Shown: positions 8,975 to 19,272, numbered from the stretch's first letter. The stretch: DNA of 64,000 nucleotides from Ostreococcus mediterraneus (GCA_012295225.1 WMKK01000002.1:7167-71166); one strand, 5' to 3'. Numbers and translations are program-made. Notes: generated by a model not told the origin, from the letters alone.

Positions 8975-9649
8975 ATGGCTGCAACGAATGCGCAACACGT
9001 ATGGTACGCATCATTCGGTTCGAACATGTGCAGTGAGCGCTTCGCGTGCTACGTTCGCGGCGGCAAAGTCGAAGGCATGGTGAAGGAGTGCGCGGGCGCG
9101 CGCAACTCGCATCTACCGTTTAAGCTCCCACCAACCTCCGATTGCCCGGTGACATCCATAAGAGTCCCGCATCGCATGTTCTTCGCTAAATCAAGTCCGA
9201 TGTGGAGACATGGTGGCGTGGCGTTCCTCGACGTGAGTCGCCATGAAGTGGACGACGACTTGTTTACGTGGATGCGTCTCTACCGCGTCTCGCTTGATTG
9301 TTTCAACGACGTCTTCGCGCAAGAAAATGGACTCGATCCGTGTCAAGATGATGCGTTCAAACGATTCTCGCCCGAGGAAGTCGTTGAAATGGGATTGAAA
9401 AAAAGTGGAGATCACCGCGTACGCGGGACGTGGTATGGTTACGTGCAAAGCCTGGGTACGATGAACAACGACGTCGAGCCTATTTTAACCTTCACGTTAC
9501 CACCAGACTCCATGCAAACGATTGACGATGCGATTAATCCACCATCTCAAGAGTATCACGACGTCATCGCTCGAGGATTGATCGAGCTTGGCGTTGAGGA
9601 CGACACCGCGCACCAGTATTTACAACGTCGGTACACTTTTGCAAACTAG
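8975..9649 (+). CDS. Gamma-glutamylcyclotransferase-fold (GGCT-like) protein
   Basis: A 224-residue soluble protein. The N-terminus has the family hallmark YASFGSNM (compare Y-x-x-Y/F-G-S-N-M/L in gamma-glutamylcyclotransferases and AIG2-like proteins), which lines the substrate pocket. The rest is divergent: the usual strand that carries the catalytic glutamate cannot be placed with certainty by eye, so activity on gamma-glutamyl peptides or glutathione is not assured. There is no transit or signal peptide. It sits 199 bp after PSB33 on the same strand and 176 bp from the 3' end of the PETs gene, with an AT-rich spacer (9650-9825) between the convergent pair. Confident as a gene, moderate for the family. 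Confidence 0.7.
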   Translation: MAATNAQHVWYASFGSNMCSERFACYVRGGKVEGMVKECAGARNSHLPFKLPPTSDCPVTSIRVPHRMFFAKSSPMWRHGGVAFLDVSRHEVDDDLFTWMRLYRVSLDCFNDVFAQENGLDPCQDDAFKRFSPEEVVEMGLKKSGDHRVRGTWYGYVQSLGTMNNDVEPILTFTLPPDSMQTIDDAINPPSQEYHDVIARGLIELGVEDDTAHQYLQRRYTFAN

Positions 9650-9825
9650 AGCGCGTCGACTCGGCTTCGTCGCGCATGTATGATATGATATTGATTAGTT
9701 TAGTAGAGTTGTGTGTGTTTTTGATGAATGTGTTTTTTTATTAAATGAATGTGTGTGTATCGAACAGCGGCAGCGCTCATACCTAATGTTTTGCAAGCTC
9801 AGAAGCGACTAAAGAAGCAAACAAT

Positions 9826-12800
9826 TTATTTGCCCATTTGAGCCGCAACTTCAGCGGCGAAATCTTCAACCTTCTTCTCAATACCTTCGCCGAGGTTGAA
9901 TCGTTGGAAGCGGCGGATGGAGATCTTCTCACCGAGTTCCGCAGTAGCCTCCTTGACGAATTCTTCAACAGTCTTCGTCGTGTCCTTGATGTAGTCTTGC
10001 GTGGTGAGCGCCTTCTCGTTCACCATCTTATCAATGCGGCCTTGGACAATCTTCGCGCGGATNNNNNNNNNNNNNNNNNNNNNNNNNNNNNNNNNNNNNN
10101 NNNNNNNNNNNNNNNNNNNNNNNNNNNNNNNNNNNNNNNNNNNNNNNNNNNNNNNNNNNNNNNNNNNNNNNNNNNNNNNNNNNNNNNNNNNNNNNNNNNN
10201 NNNNNNNNNNNNNNNNNNNNNNNNNNNNNNNNNNNNNNNNNNNNNNNNNNNNNNNNNNNNNNNNNNNNNNNNNNNNNNNNNNNNNNNNNNNNNNNNNNNN
10301 NNNNNNNNNNNNNNNNNNNNNNNNNNNNNNNNNNNNNNNNNNNNNNNNNNNNNNNNNNNNNNNNNNNNNNNNNNNNNNNNNNNNNNNNNNNNNNNNNNNN
10401 NNNNNNNNNNNNNNNNNNNNNNNNNNNNNNNNNNNNNNNNNNNNNNNNNNNNNNNNNNNNNNNNNNNNNNNNNNNNNNNNNNNNNNNNNNNNNNNNNNNN
10501 NNNNNNNNNNNNNNNNNNNNNNNNNNNNNNNNNNNNNNNNNNNNNNNNNNNNNNNNNNNNNNNNNNNNNNNNNNNNNNNNNNNNNNNNNNNNNNNNNNNN
10601 NNNNNNNNNNNNNNNNNNNNNNNNNNNNNNNNNNNNNNNNNNNNNNNNNNNNNNNNNNNNNNNNNNNNNNNNNNNNNNNNNNNNNNNNNNNNNNNNNNNN
10701 NNNNNNNNNNNNNNNNNNNNNNNNNNNNNNNNNNNNNNNNNNNNNNNNNNNNNNNNNNNNNNNNNNNNNNNNNNNNNNNNNNNNNNNNNNNNNNNNNNNN
10801 NNNNNNNNNNNNNNNNNNNNNNNNNNNNNNNNNNNNNNNNNNNNNNNNNNNNNNNNNNNNNNNNNNNNNNNNNNNNNNNNNNNNNNNNNNNNNNNNNNNN
10901 NNNNNNNNNNNNNNNNNNNNNNNNNNNNNNNNNNNNNNNNNNNNNNNNNNNNNNNNNNNNNNNNNNNNNNNNNNNNNCGGGAACCGGCGTGGATGTAAGA
11001 CGCGACGGCACCTTCGGCGGCGATGCGGCTCGCCTTCTTGTCGGCAGACGCCATACCCTTCTTGCGCAAGAATGCGGTAGCTTCCTCGATGTTGTTGTTG
11101 TTTTCGGCGAGCGCCTTTTTGCAATCCATCATACCGGCGCCAGTGGCGTCGCGGAGTTGCTTGACGAGAGCGGCGGAGACGCCACCAGCGGCGGCGGCAG
11201 CCTTTGGCTTCTCAGCAGCCGGGGCAGCCGGAGCGGCGGCCGGGGCAGCGGCGGCGGCAGCGGCGGGAGCAGCTTGCTTAGGGGCCTGCGGAAAGAAAAG
11301 TCCGTATCAGTACAGAGTCAAAAGAAATAAATTATCTAGGTATTACAACGGCGGATGATAATGCTTCAAGCCGCTTCGTTGCTCATTCACTCACCTCCGC
11401 GGCGGGCGCCGGCGCAGCAGCGGCGGCAGATCCCTTGGGGAACATGTCCGCACTGATTCCCTTCTTCTTGAAGGCGTATTCCAAAGCGCTGGCGCTGTTG
11501 TCAACGACAGATTGCGCCTCAGCGTTCATTTCAGACAACTGCGTGTTTCGGGATAAGGCGGCGCGAGGTTAGTCTTCTGCAATCGCGCACACACACGCGC
11601 ATATACGAGCACACAACGAGACGAGTATAGTCAACCACGAACGACACACAATCACCATACTTACGTCGAGCTTTTCCTTCATGGAGAGCTTCACCTTGGC
11701 GCCTTCGATGCCGATGACGGTGACGGTGACCTTTTCGCCGACCTTGCAAAAGTCTTCGACGTTGACGTTGAAGTCATCAGAAAGTTCGGTGATGTGAACC
11801 AAGCCTTCAACGCCTTCGGCAACTTCAACGAAGGCACCGAACGGTTGAATAGACTTGACTTCACCCTCAATCTTTTGCCCCTTCTTCAAAGCCTTGACGG
11901 CTTGCGACTTGACGTCTTGCGCCTTTTTGTACGCTTGGCGCGCGGCAAACTTGGCTTCTTGTTCAGACTTGGCCGCCGCAAGTTCTTCTTCCGTCGGCGG
12001 TTGCTTCATGGTTAAAGAAATCTTGTTATCCTTGATTTCCTTAATCCACACCTTCACTTCTTGGTCTTCAGAGACAACTTCAGAAACCTTGTCGACGAAA
12101 CCCGCTTGGAGTTCAGAAATGTGCACGAGACCATCCGTCTTGGCGCCAAAGTCAACAAAGCAGCCGTAGTCTTGGATGCGCTTCACCTTGCCAGTGAAAG
12201 ACGCACCAACGACAACCTGGTCTTCTTGAACGGTGATGTTCTTGCGCGGGAAGCGGCGACGAGTCTTCTTCTCGTCGTCGGCGTCAGCCGCCGCGGCTTC
12301 AGGTTCTGACACGGCGGCGACGACGGTGCGTCGAGCGACAGCCTTGTTTTGGGTTCTATTCCACGTCGAAAACGCAACACGACATCGTCAGTACGCGAGC
12401 TTGAAATTCATACCCATCGTTTACGCGCCACGCGCATTCATTCGCGACATCGCGGGCGCGTCACGAAAGCCCACATCGTCCATCCCACATCGCACGCGCA
12501 GGGTCAGAGACGCACCTCGGGGCGACGCGCGCGTGGACGCACGGGCGAGCAATCTGTGCGCGAACGCGAACGACACCGCGCGAGGTCAGTACGAGACGAA
12601 ACAAAATATTCACCACCCATCTCACGCCGTCCTCGCGACGTCCGCGCCGCCTTCGCGCGGGGTCCGCGCGCGCCGCCTTCGTCCGCGCTGACGTCGATGG
12701 ATAAGCGCGCCGGCGCCGCTCGGTCGCATCCTCTGTCGCGCGCGTCGCCGGCGACGACGCGAACACCGCATCGCGTGGTCGTGCGCGTACGCTCGCATCG

Positions 12801-12837
12801 TTCCACCTACCGCTTGCATCACGGCGCTGGTTGACAT
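9826..12837 (-). CDS. Plastid polyprotein of ribosomal protein PSRP-7 (two S1 domains) and elongation factor Ts (PETs)
   Basis: A multi-exon gene. Exons inferred here: 12811-12837 (start ATG, donor GTAGGT), 12516-12553 (donor GTGCGT), 11665-12355 (donor GTAAGT), 11395-11538 (donor GTGAGT), then 11285 down into the assembly gap; after the gap the frame ends at 9826. All junctions agree in phase, and CTGAC/CTAAC branch motifs precede at least the second, third and fourth exons. Joined exons give a plastid transit peptide ending near [16 protein letters not shown], two S1 RNA-binding domains ([31 protein letters not shown]), a linker helix and Ala/Pro linker, then an EF-Ts N-domain ([16 protein letters not shown]). 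The C-terminal EF-Ts part ([20 protein letters not shown]) follows the gap. Algae and plants make plastid EF-Ts and an S1 ribosomal protein from this polyprotein. EF-Ts recycles GDP from EF-Tu. The N run hides part of the gene, possibly including one boundary between two tandem EF-Ts domains. Confidence 0.9.
10063..10977. other. Assembly gap of 915 N inside the PETs gene
   Basis: An unbroken run of N. The EF-Ts reading frame on the left flank and the one on the right flank are not the same frame when the 915-N length is taken at face value, although 915 is a multiple of three. The true length therefore differs, or an intron lies inside. At roughly 305 codons the gap could hold the rest of one EF-Ts unit plus the start of a second, which would make tandem repeats the likely cause of the assembly failure. 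Confidence 0.95.
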
Positions 12838-13733
12838 CGCGTGCGCGTGGTTCGAACGACGACACGACCGACGGCGGCGTCGACGACTGGCGGCGGTCGC
12901 GCGGGCCTCCACGTTCACCCGCGGTCGAGAGGCTTTCGTCCACGGTCGACGCCGGTCCATCGCACGTCGCGCGCGAGGACGCGATGTGTGATCGATGCGT
13001 GTGATCGATCGATCGATGCGTGTGATCGATCGATCGATGCGTGCATGCGATCGCGCGGGCGCGCACGGGAACGGGGATGGCGTTCGTGTTAGGTATATAT
13101 AGAGGGTTGTACCTATATAGTATGAGAGACACACACCCACACCCACACACACACACACACACACCACCACGTGCTACACTCGCGACGCCCCAGGGCGCGC
13201 ACGTCTGCGGACATGCCCCCCTCTGTGCTCTTTTTTTCTCATCCGTGCATGGGCGTTGGCATGGAATGCGATGATGCGCCTGAGTGGTGAACGGTCGATC
13301 ACCCCCTCGACACGGGGTTCCCACGCCCCTCGGGATCCACGTGGACCGAGCCGCGCGCGACGGTCGTTGCGACCGCATTGGGTGACGACTGTCCAAACCG
13401 TAAAGGCACTTTCGAGGTACGCGTCGTGACGTGGTGAGCGTCGAACTTGAGATCAGCGAGCGTGGATGACATGCGTGGGGTGGACGACGACGACGACGAC
13501 GACGACGACTCGGGGCGGGGACGAGGGGGGCGTGGAGACTCGCGATGGGTGCGATCGATGGCGCCATGGGCCCTTGTGGGCATCCACGCGGGAACGCGAG
13601 TGACGGGTCGATGGGCGATGCGTTTCGAGTCGCGCGCGCGTCCATGGAGACTGACAAATTTATTTATTTCATGCCGTGCAGGCGTATCACTCGCCCGAGT
13701 ATTCTATAACTCGACACGAATAATACAAACAAC
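12838..13733. repeat. Gene-free, simple-repeat-rich spacer (896 bp)
   Basis: Between the 5' ends of the divergent PETs and PDZ-like genes. It holds a tandem array built on GATCGATC and TGCGTGTG (about 12984-13045), a TATA-like stretch (GTATATATAG near 13093), a CA dinucleotide run (about 13144-13164) and a GAC run (about 13484-13508). A 57-codon frame on the minus strand (13299-13472) has reasonable codon use but no recognisable domain. Long minus-strand open frames here are low-complexity and Arg/Ser-rich, as expected of GC-rich noncoding sequence. Confidence 0.7.
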
Positions 13734-14321
13734 ATGAGCTTGTGCAACGCGATGAAGATTGAGACGACGAGCGCGCTCTCGGCGCGCGCGCACGTGCGAG
13801 GGGCACGAGCGGTCCAGGCGTCCACGACGGCGCCGGCGCGCGCGATGCGACGATCTTCTTTGATCGTGCGCGCGGCGACGGAAGAGGAAATGATCAAAAA
13901 GTACCCTCTCGGCGGCGACGTGTACAAGGTTGAGCTCGACTGCTCGCAGTCAAACATCCAACTCGGCTTGTTGTTACAAGAAGGCCCCGACGGACGCCCT
14001 GCGGTGAAGACTGTGCGCCCGGGTGGCACGGCCAAGGGCAAAGTGAGTGTTGGCGATGTCATCTTGGCCACGACGTACACTGAACTCAAGGGCGTTTCCG
14101 AAAAGAGCTGGGGGAGCGCCGCTCGCGGTTGGATTGACACCGAAGAAATCGATTACGCGCAAACCGAAGCCGCGATGACGACGAACTCGTCCTCTCTCGG
14201 GATGATTCTCAGCAAGAATTACAAGGCCACTGGCATTCGCAAGATGAACGTCGACAGCGACGTCAAGGCTTGGGCCGCCAAGATTGCCGCCGAAGCTCGC
14301 GCGAAGAGAGCGGGTAACTAA
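13734..14321 (+). CDS. Plastid PDZ-like domain protein (MET1/ZKT-like region)
   Basis: A 195-residue protein. Residues 1-47 form a transit peptide (Ala/Arg/Ser/Thr-rich, ending RRSSLIVRAATEEE). The centre (about 62-115) resembles a PDZ-like fold, with a GLLL-type carboxylate loop region and the phrase VRPGGTAKGKVSVGDVILAT that is characteristic of PDZ beta-strands and of the MET1/ZKT PDZ region of plant plastid assembly proteins. The C-terminal 40 residues are basic and helical. Plant MET1 also has TPR repeats, which are missing here, so the protein may be only a relative. A role as a thylakoid or stromal scaffold is inferred. The first two ATGs (13734, 13752) are both possible. Confidence 0.6.
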   Translation: MSLCNAMKIETTSALSARAHVRGARAVQASTTAPARAMRRSSLIVRAATEEEMIKKYPLGGDVYKVELDCSQSNIQLGLLLQEGPDGRPAVKTVRPGGTAKGKVSVGDVILATTYTELKGVSEKSWGSAARGWIDTEEIDYAQTEAAMTTNSSSLGMILSKNYKATGIRKMNVDSDVKAWAAKIAAEARAKRAGN

Positions 14322-14677
14322 ATCTCGACATCGAGACGTCGCGTACAATAACGCGTCAACGACACGAAACATGCCCGCTTGAATTTTAATCACCAACAAA
14401 ATAACAATTCATTATCTTTTTCGTGTGAGTGAAAACATTCATGCATCGATTATAATATCCGTGCCGTCGATTGCTGATACTACCTACGACCTGCAGGTCG
14501 TCTTCGCGCCGCGACGACGCTGGCTTGTACACACTGATCGTCTTCACATCACGTCGCGTGTCGTGAACGTCGCACGCGAGTGCTCACGAAGAAGTATAAA
14601 ACACGAATACGTCGCCTTTGTCCGTCGTGACTCGTTTTGCTCTCACGTGCTAGCGTTAAACGCGCTCGTCGAGCGCT
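14322..14677. other. Intergenic spacer with a 16-bp perfect palindrome
   Basis: A 356-bp promoter-side spacer before the cold-shock-domain gene. The only feature I can support is the perfect inverted palindrome ACGACCTGCAGGTCGT at 14486-14501, about 180 bp before the start codon. No gene was recognised. Confidence 0.6.
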
Positions 14678-16483
14678 ATGGATAGGTTGCGCCGCGAGGG
14701 CGGCCGCTATTCAGCGTCGACACCGTCGTCGCGCGCCAAAGCTGTTGCGGAAGGCGAAGACGAGTATGGACGCGTGGTGACGCTTAAGCAATCGTTTGGT
14801 TTCATTCGATGCGGGTCGCGCGTCGAACCGAACGGTAGGGAGACACAAGTATTCTTTCACGCGAGCGAGTTTCACCCAGAGATTCCAAACCGAGACAAAC
14901 CGTCGCTCGATCCGGGAGATTTGGTGAAGTTTACCACCGCGCCAAGCGCGAAGGGTGATGGTCAAACAAATGGCTTCAACGTGCGCAAGTGCGAAGAAAG
15001 TGAAGTTGCCGTGACGGTGCTGGCAAAAGATGTTTTGGGTGTTATTTCGCGCACTCTTCGCGGGAAAATGAAACGAGACGCGTACGGCGGACGCTTAACT
15101 TACGACGCGACCAAGGCGACGCCAGCCGCAAAAGAAGATGACGAAAGTAACCATGATGCTTCTCAAAATATTCAAGCAGACGGAGCTATGTCAAAGGAAT
15201 CCAAAACCGGCGACGCCACAAATGCCGACGACGAAACTGACGTTGCATCGATGACAGATCCAATCGAATTTGTTGGGGACGATTTACACGATGAGTGTCG
15301 GCTTTCGAAGCTGAAGAATGGTGTTCTGGTGAAATTTACGCTTTTGTACGACCCGTACAAGCGTACGACGCGTGCAGTGGACATTCGAGAGGCGTTTCCA
15401 CAGCCAGACAAGAAGAAATCGGATGATCAACAAAATGTTACGGGCGCGGACAGTGACAATTGGAATAGAGAAAAGGTGGCGATTGAGGAAGAGTTTGGCG
15501 TTATTAGTATCGTAAAAACGAGTTATGGTTTTATCAAGTGTTGCTCTAGGTCGAAAGACTTGTTCTTTCATTTTAGTGAATTATCAGAAGATCCCGACAC
15601 ACTTCGCGTCGGGCAAGAGGTGAGCTTTCGCATCTCCGAAGAACCTCGGTCAGGAAAGACGGTAGCCGTTGGTATTCGTTTCGCGCCTAAAGGCAGTGCG
15701 GTGTTTGAGACAGTGGATGAAAGAATCTGCCGAGGAGTTTGCAAGGCGAAATTGCTCTTCGTCAAGGGCTTTCCGGGCAAGGATGACGGCCGCGGGCCTC
15801 CTCCCAAGGGGATGATTGAAGAATCGCCGGGGAAAGAGTACGCGTTCAATCGTGCAGCACTCGTCGATCCGAGGCGCAACCCACACGTAGGCGACTTGGT
15901 GCAATTTTGCGTTCGTACCGATAAGCGCACTTTGGTCGAATCAGCGTGTAAGGTTGAAATCATGCGTTTCGTCGGTAAAGTAACGAACACCAAGTCGGAT
16001 GGCTTGTACGGCTTTGTCGAGCACGTCGACCCAGGCACGGGCGAGTCTGGGAAGGCGTTCGTGCATGGTGCCGAGGTGGAAGGTAACTCCACGTTGAATG
16101 TGGGTGATGAATTAGAATATTCATTGCAAGTCGGCCGTAAAGAAAACGAGTTTACTGCGAAACGCGTCAAGGTAACCACCGCGGCGCCCATCGATCCCAA
16201 CGCGCCGCCGAAAGAAAAGTCATCAGACTCTCCGCGCAGCGCGCGAGATAATCAATTTTCTGGGTCGCAATTCGTCATCACCAAAGGTCCAGATGGTACT
16301 CGTGGGTTTTCTCTCGGTCGTGGCGCTGGGCTGGCGGAAAAGGCGGCAGCCATCGTCAGTCAGCTCTGCATTGACGCCGCGGCGTTTGTGCCGCCATCTC
16401 TCGGAGCTTCGACGGCGGGATCGTCATCGTTATCGCTCGCCGACGACGTTGAAATCAACCCCAACGCCGTTGAAGACGCATAG
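14678..16483 (+). CDS. Multi-cold-shock-domain RNA-binding protein (UNR/CSDE1-like)
   Basis: A 601-residue protein with several cold-shock domains. Canonical copies carry the RNP1-type aromatic motif: GRVVTLKQSFGFIRCG (about residue 28), GVISIVKTSYGFIKC (about 274) and GKVTNTKSDGLYGFVEHV (about 430). Between them are divergent copies that keep the fold but lose the aromatic RNA-binding residues (near LGVISRTLRGKMKRD, about 122, and RGVCKAKLLFVKGF, about 352). Alternation of canonical and non-canonical CSDs is the design of animal CSDE1/UNR, which controls translation and mRNA stability from the cytosol. Ser/Asp/Asn-rich linkers separate the modules. No transit peptide. Function in mRNA regulation is inferred from the domains only. 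Confidence 0.8.
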   Translation: MDRLRREGGRYSASTPSSRAKAVAEGEDEYGRVVTLKQSFGFIRCGSRVEPNGRETQVFFHASEFHPEIPNRDKPSLDPGDLVKFTTAPSAKGDGQTNGFNVRKCEESEVAVTVLAKDVLGVISRTLRGKMKRDAYGGRLTYDATKATPAAKEDDESNHDASQNIQADGAMSKESKTGDATNADDETDVASMTDPIEFVGDDLHDECRLSKLKNGVLVKFTLLYDPYKRTTRAVDIREAFPQPDKKKSDDQQNVTGADSDNWNREKVAIEEEFGVISIVKTSYGFIKCCSRSKDLFFHFSELSEDPDTLRVGQEVSFRISEEPRSGKTVAVGIRFAPKGSAVFETVDERICRGVCKAKLLFVKGFPGKDDGRGPPPKGMIEESPGKEYAFNRAALVDPRRNPHVGDLVQFCVRTDKRTLVESACKVEIMRFVGKVTNTKSDGLYGFVEHVDPGTGESGKAFVHGAEVEGNSTLNVGDELEYSLQVGRKENEFTAKRVKVTTAAPIDPNAPPKEKSSDSPRSARDNQFSGSQFVITKGPDGTRGFSLGRGAGLAEKAAAIVSQLCIDAAAFVPPSLGASTAGSSSLSLADDVEINPNAVEDA

Positions 16484-16649
16484 ATTCCATGCGTGCGTGC
16501 GTGCGTGCATATAATAGGGTAATAGGTTGAAATATCATCGTTGCACACACAATGNCAATCACAATCACAATCACGCGGACACCGAGCCGAGACCCAATTT
16601 CCCATGAACGACCAGCCCAGTCTAGTCGCCACACGCGCGCGCGAAAACA

Positions 16650-18059
16650 ATGCCGCACCGCGCATCGTCGGCGTCGTCCCCAATCGTGATTGATTTGGAT
16701 GGCATTTTAAGTCAATACACGGGTAACGCCATCATCGATCGATTGTTATGCATCGCGGAAACCACGACGTCGGCCGACGTCGCGCGCGACGCGTTGCGCA
16801 AAACCAAGGAAGCCATCGAGCGCGGTGGCGTGGATGAGTTTTCTAAGCCGAAAACCTCCAATGGAGTTGCGTACACGCGCGCGAAATCGTTGGCGGAAAC
16901 TCTCAAGATAACCGACGTCGACTTTACGGATGATTGGTTGCACGAGAACAACGCCCGGGCCAGAGCCGAGCTCGCTGAACTCGACAAGGGACTTTCTGAA
17001 AAAATAACTGAACGCGTCAACGAGAACATTCGCATGCAGTTTGTCGAACTTGGCGATCATTATTACGATAGGGGTGATCTGAAGAATGCTCTCGCGTACT
17101 ACTCTCGCACGCGCGATTACTGCTCGACGCCCAAGCATATTCTTTTCATGTGCTTGCGAGTGATGGCGGTGTGCATAGAGATGAACAACTTTGCACATGT
17201 CGGCGTTCACGCGACCAAAGCTCACCGTGCGCTCGATGATATGGCGGATGGGGATGATGAAAGCGTATTAGTATCGCGGGCAAAAGTGTTTTGTGCGTGT
17301 GGCATTGCGAATCTTCGCTTGGGTAGGTACAAGGATGCGGCGAATGACCTTTCTTCCATTCCAGTTGAAATTTCGACGTCATACGCCAGCGTGTGCTCAG
17401 CCAGGGATGTGGCTTTGTACGGCGCACTGTGTGCCTTGGCGACGTACAATCGCACGGAACTGCGAGACATTGTGTTGAACAATAAGAAGAATGCGTTTCG
17501 CGCGCATCTCGAGGCTGCATCAGACGTGCGAGAAATCGTGAATACTTTCTTCGAATCCAAGTACACGACGTTGTTTACGGCGCTCGAACGGTTGAGACCG
17601 TGGCTCGAGCACGACCTCCATTTACGCGAACATATTACGTCACTTTACAAACGCATACGTGATCGTGCGTTGATTCAATACTGTGAACCGTACATTTCGG
17701 TTGATTTAGAAATCATGGCGAGTGCGTTCAACACAACTTCTCTAGAGTTGCAACGCGAAATCGCGACGCTCATCGAGAATGAAAAAATCAGCGGACGCAT
17801 TGATAGCCAGCACAACACGCTCACGTCGTCGAGTACGAACGCTCGCGCGGATGCTTTAGAACACATTTTAGCCGATGGCGAAATGCACGAACAGCAAACG
17901 CGATCGGCGCTGCTTCGTCTTTCGCTCTTGCGAAACGACGTCGTCGTCCGCGCGAACGGCGTTGGCGCCAAAGACGACGACGCCGGCGTCAAACCTTCGC
18001 GCATTAGCAGCATGGACGTGTCCATGAGCATGCTAGGCGAACGTAAAGCATCGAATTAA
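16650..18059 (+). CDS. CSN1: COP9 signalosome subunit 1
   Basis: A 469-residue homologue of CSN1 (FUS6/GPS1). The N-terminus matches the family start (IDLDGILSQYTGNAIIDRLLCIAE), followed by TPR-like helices (LGDHYYDRGDLKNALAYYSR is the conserved RPN7-type helix pair) and a C-terminal PCI domain (about 270-400) with the winged-helix segment LQREIATLIENEKISGRID. CSN removes NEDD8 from cullins; the window also holds a cullin (CUL4) at its right end. The proteasome paralogue Rpn7 is the main alternative, but the N-terminal DLDGILSQYTG phrase favours CSN1. The single N base at 16555 lies upstream and does not touch the gene. Confidence 0.88.
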   Translation: MPHRASSASSPIVIDLDGILSQYTGNAIIDRLLCIAETTTSADVARDALRKTKEAIERGGVDEFSKPKTSNGVAYTRAKSLAETLKITDVDFTDDWLHENNARARAELAELDKGLSEKITERVNENIRMQFVELGDHYYDRGDLKNALAYYSRTRDYCSTPKHILFMCLRVMAVCIEMNNFAHVGVHATKAHRALDDMADGDDESVLVSRAKVFCACGIANLRLGRYKDAANDLSSIPVEISTSYASVCSARDVALYGALCALATYNRTELRDIVLNNKKNAFRAHLEAASDVREIVNTFFESKYTTLFTALERLRPWLEHDLHLREHITSLYKRIRDRALIQYCEPYISVDLEIMASAFNTTSLELQREIATLIENEKISGRIDSQHNTLTSSSTNARADALEHILADGEMHEQQTRSALLRLSLLRNDVVVRANGVGAKDDDAGVKPSRISSMDVSMSMLGERKASN

Positions 18060-18375
18060 ATGTTTTGCGTTCAACTTTTTCGGGGAAGCAACCGAAGAAC
18101 GATAGACGATGAAATAAAATGTACCATATCGAAGCACACACGTCGGAAAATACAACAAAATGAGGTGTTTGCCGACACTGAACGACGCACGACTGAGTCC
18201 GACTGCACGAGACAAGCTGGTGACCGCAATTCCTCAAGAGCGTTTGATAAGCGCTACTCACACATAGCACGCACCTGCACGCCGCACGCGCGCCGCCCCT
18301 TGCGTTCCTCTCGTCGCGCGTCATCCGCGTGCCACGGCGCGATCGATCGTGCTCCATCGTCGTCGCAATCCAACC
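18060..18375. other. Promoter-side spacer before CDKA
   Basis: A 316-bp stretch with no gene. The half nearest the CDKA start is GC-rich and contains a GCGATCGATCG element around 18338-18348, similar to GATCGATC arrays in other promoters of this window. No TATA box or other site stands out. Confidence 0.5.
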
Positions 18376-19272
18376 ATGGAAAACTATGAGAAGATTGAAA
18401 AGATTGGCGAGGGCACGTACGGAGTGGTGTATAAAGCCAGGTCAATTCGTGACAATCTCACCGTAGCGCTGAAACGCATACGACTCGATCAAGACGAAGA
18501 GGGCGTGCCATCTACAGCGATTAGAGAGATTTCTTTGTTAAAGGAGCTGAGGCACGAAAACATCGTGTCGTTGATGGAAGTTATACATCAAGAGACAAAA
18601 CTTTACTTGGTGTTTGAGTATTTAGATTTAGATCTAAAGAAGCACATGGATAGTTCACCTCACATTTCAAACGATCGGATGGTTATTAAAGGGTACGTAT
18701 ATCAGATCTGCGCGGGAATAGCATTTTGCCACGCTCATCGCGTGTTGCACAGAGACTTGAAGCCGCAAAATTTACTCATTGATAAATCCACGAACGTGCT
18801 AAAGCTGGCTGATTTTGGCTTGGCGCGTGCTTTTGGGATTCCAGTGCGAGTCTACACTCACGAGGTGGTGACGTTGTGGTATCGAGCGCCAGAGATTCTG
18901 CTCGGAGTGAGGCACTATTCTACACCCGTTGACGTCTGGTCCATCGGTTGCATCATGGCTGAAATGATCAACCATGCACCGCTGTTCCCGGGCGATTCGG
19001 AAATCGATGAGTTGTTTAAAATTTTTAGAATGTTAGGAACGCCGACTCCGGAAACCTGGCCAGATATTGACCAGTTACCAGATTACCAGGAAGGCTTTCC
19101 AAAGTGGTCGGCAAAGCCGTGGGAGGACTTATGTCCAAATTTGGATGAACAAGGCGTGGACTTGTTGATGACAATGCTCCAATACGTACCCGAACGCAGA
19201 ATTTCAGCCAAAGAAGCGTTGCAACACCCGTGGTTTAGCGATTGGCTTGAGCAACGAGGAGGAACAAGCTAA
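18376..19272 (+). CDS. CDKA: Cyclin-dependent kinase A (PSTAIRE type)
   Basis: A 298-residue Ser/Thr kinase of the CDK1/2 class that drives S and M phase with cyclin partners. All key residues are present: G-loop with T14 and Y15 (GEGTYGVV, targets of inhibitory kinases), K33 (VALKRI), the cyclin-binding PSTAIRE helix (45-51), HRD catalytic loop (D127, HRDLKPQN), DFG (146-148) and the T-loop threonine T161 ([15 protein letters not shown]). A perfect PSTAIRE places it in class A, not in plant class B. The ATG at 18376 gives the usual [13 protein letters not shown] start; the open frame extends 27 bp further without an ATG. No intron. Confidence 0.97.
   Translation: MENYEKIEKIGEGTYGVVYKARSIRDNLTVALKRIRLDQDEEGVPSTAIREISLLKELRHENIVSLMEVIHQETKLYLVFEYLDLDLKKHMDSSPHISNDRMVIKGYVYQICAGIAFCHAHRVLHRDLKPQNLLIDKSTNVLKLADFGLARAFGIPVRVYTHEVVTLWYRAPEILLGVRHYSTPVDVWSIGCIMAEMINHAPLFPGDSEIDELFKIFRMLGTPTPETWPDIDQLPDYQEGFPKWSAKPWEDLCPNLDEQGVDLLMTMLQYVPERRISAKEALQHPWFSDWLEQRGGTS

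Noticed and set aside
13299-13472. A 57-codon minus-strand frame with plausible codon use
   Set aside because: No domain, no conserved context and the neighbouring repeat content is high; a small gene cannot be excluded but is not supported.
12461-13657. A long minus-strand open frame (398 codons)
   Set aside because: It runs over the PETs 5' introns and a GATC/CA repeat spacer; the translation is low-complexity Arg/Ser-rich with no domain, as expected of GC-rich noncoding DNA.
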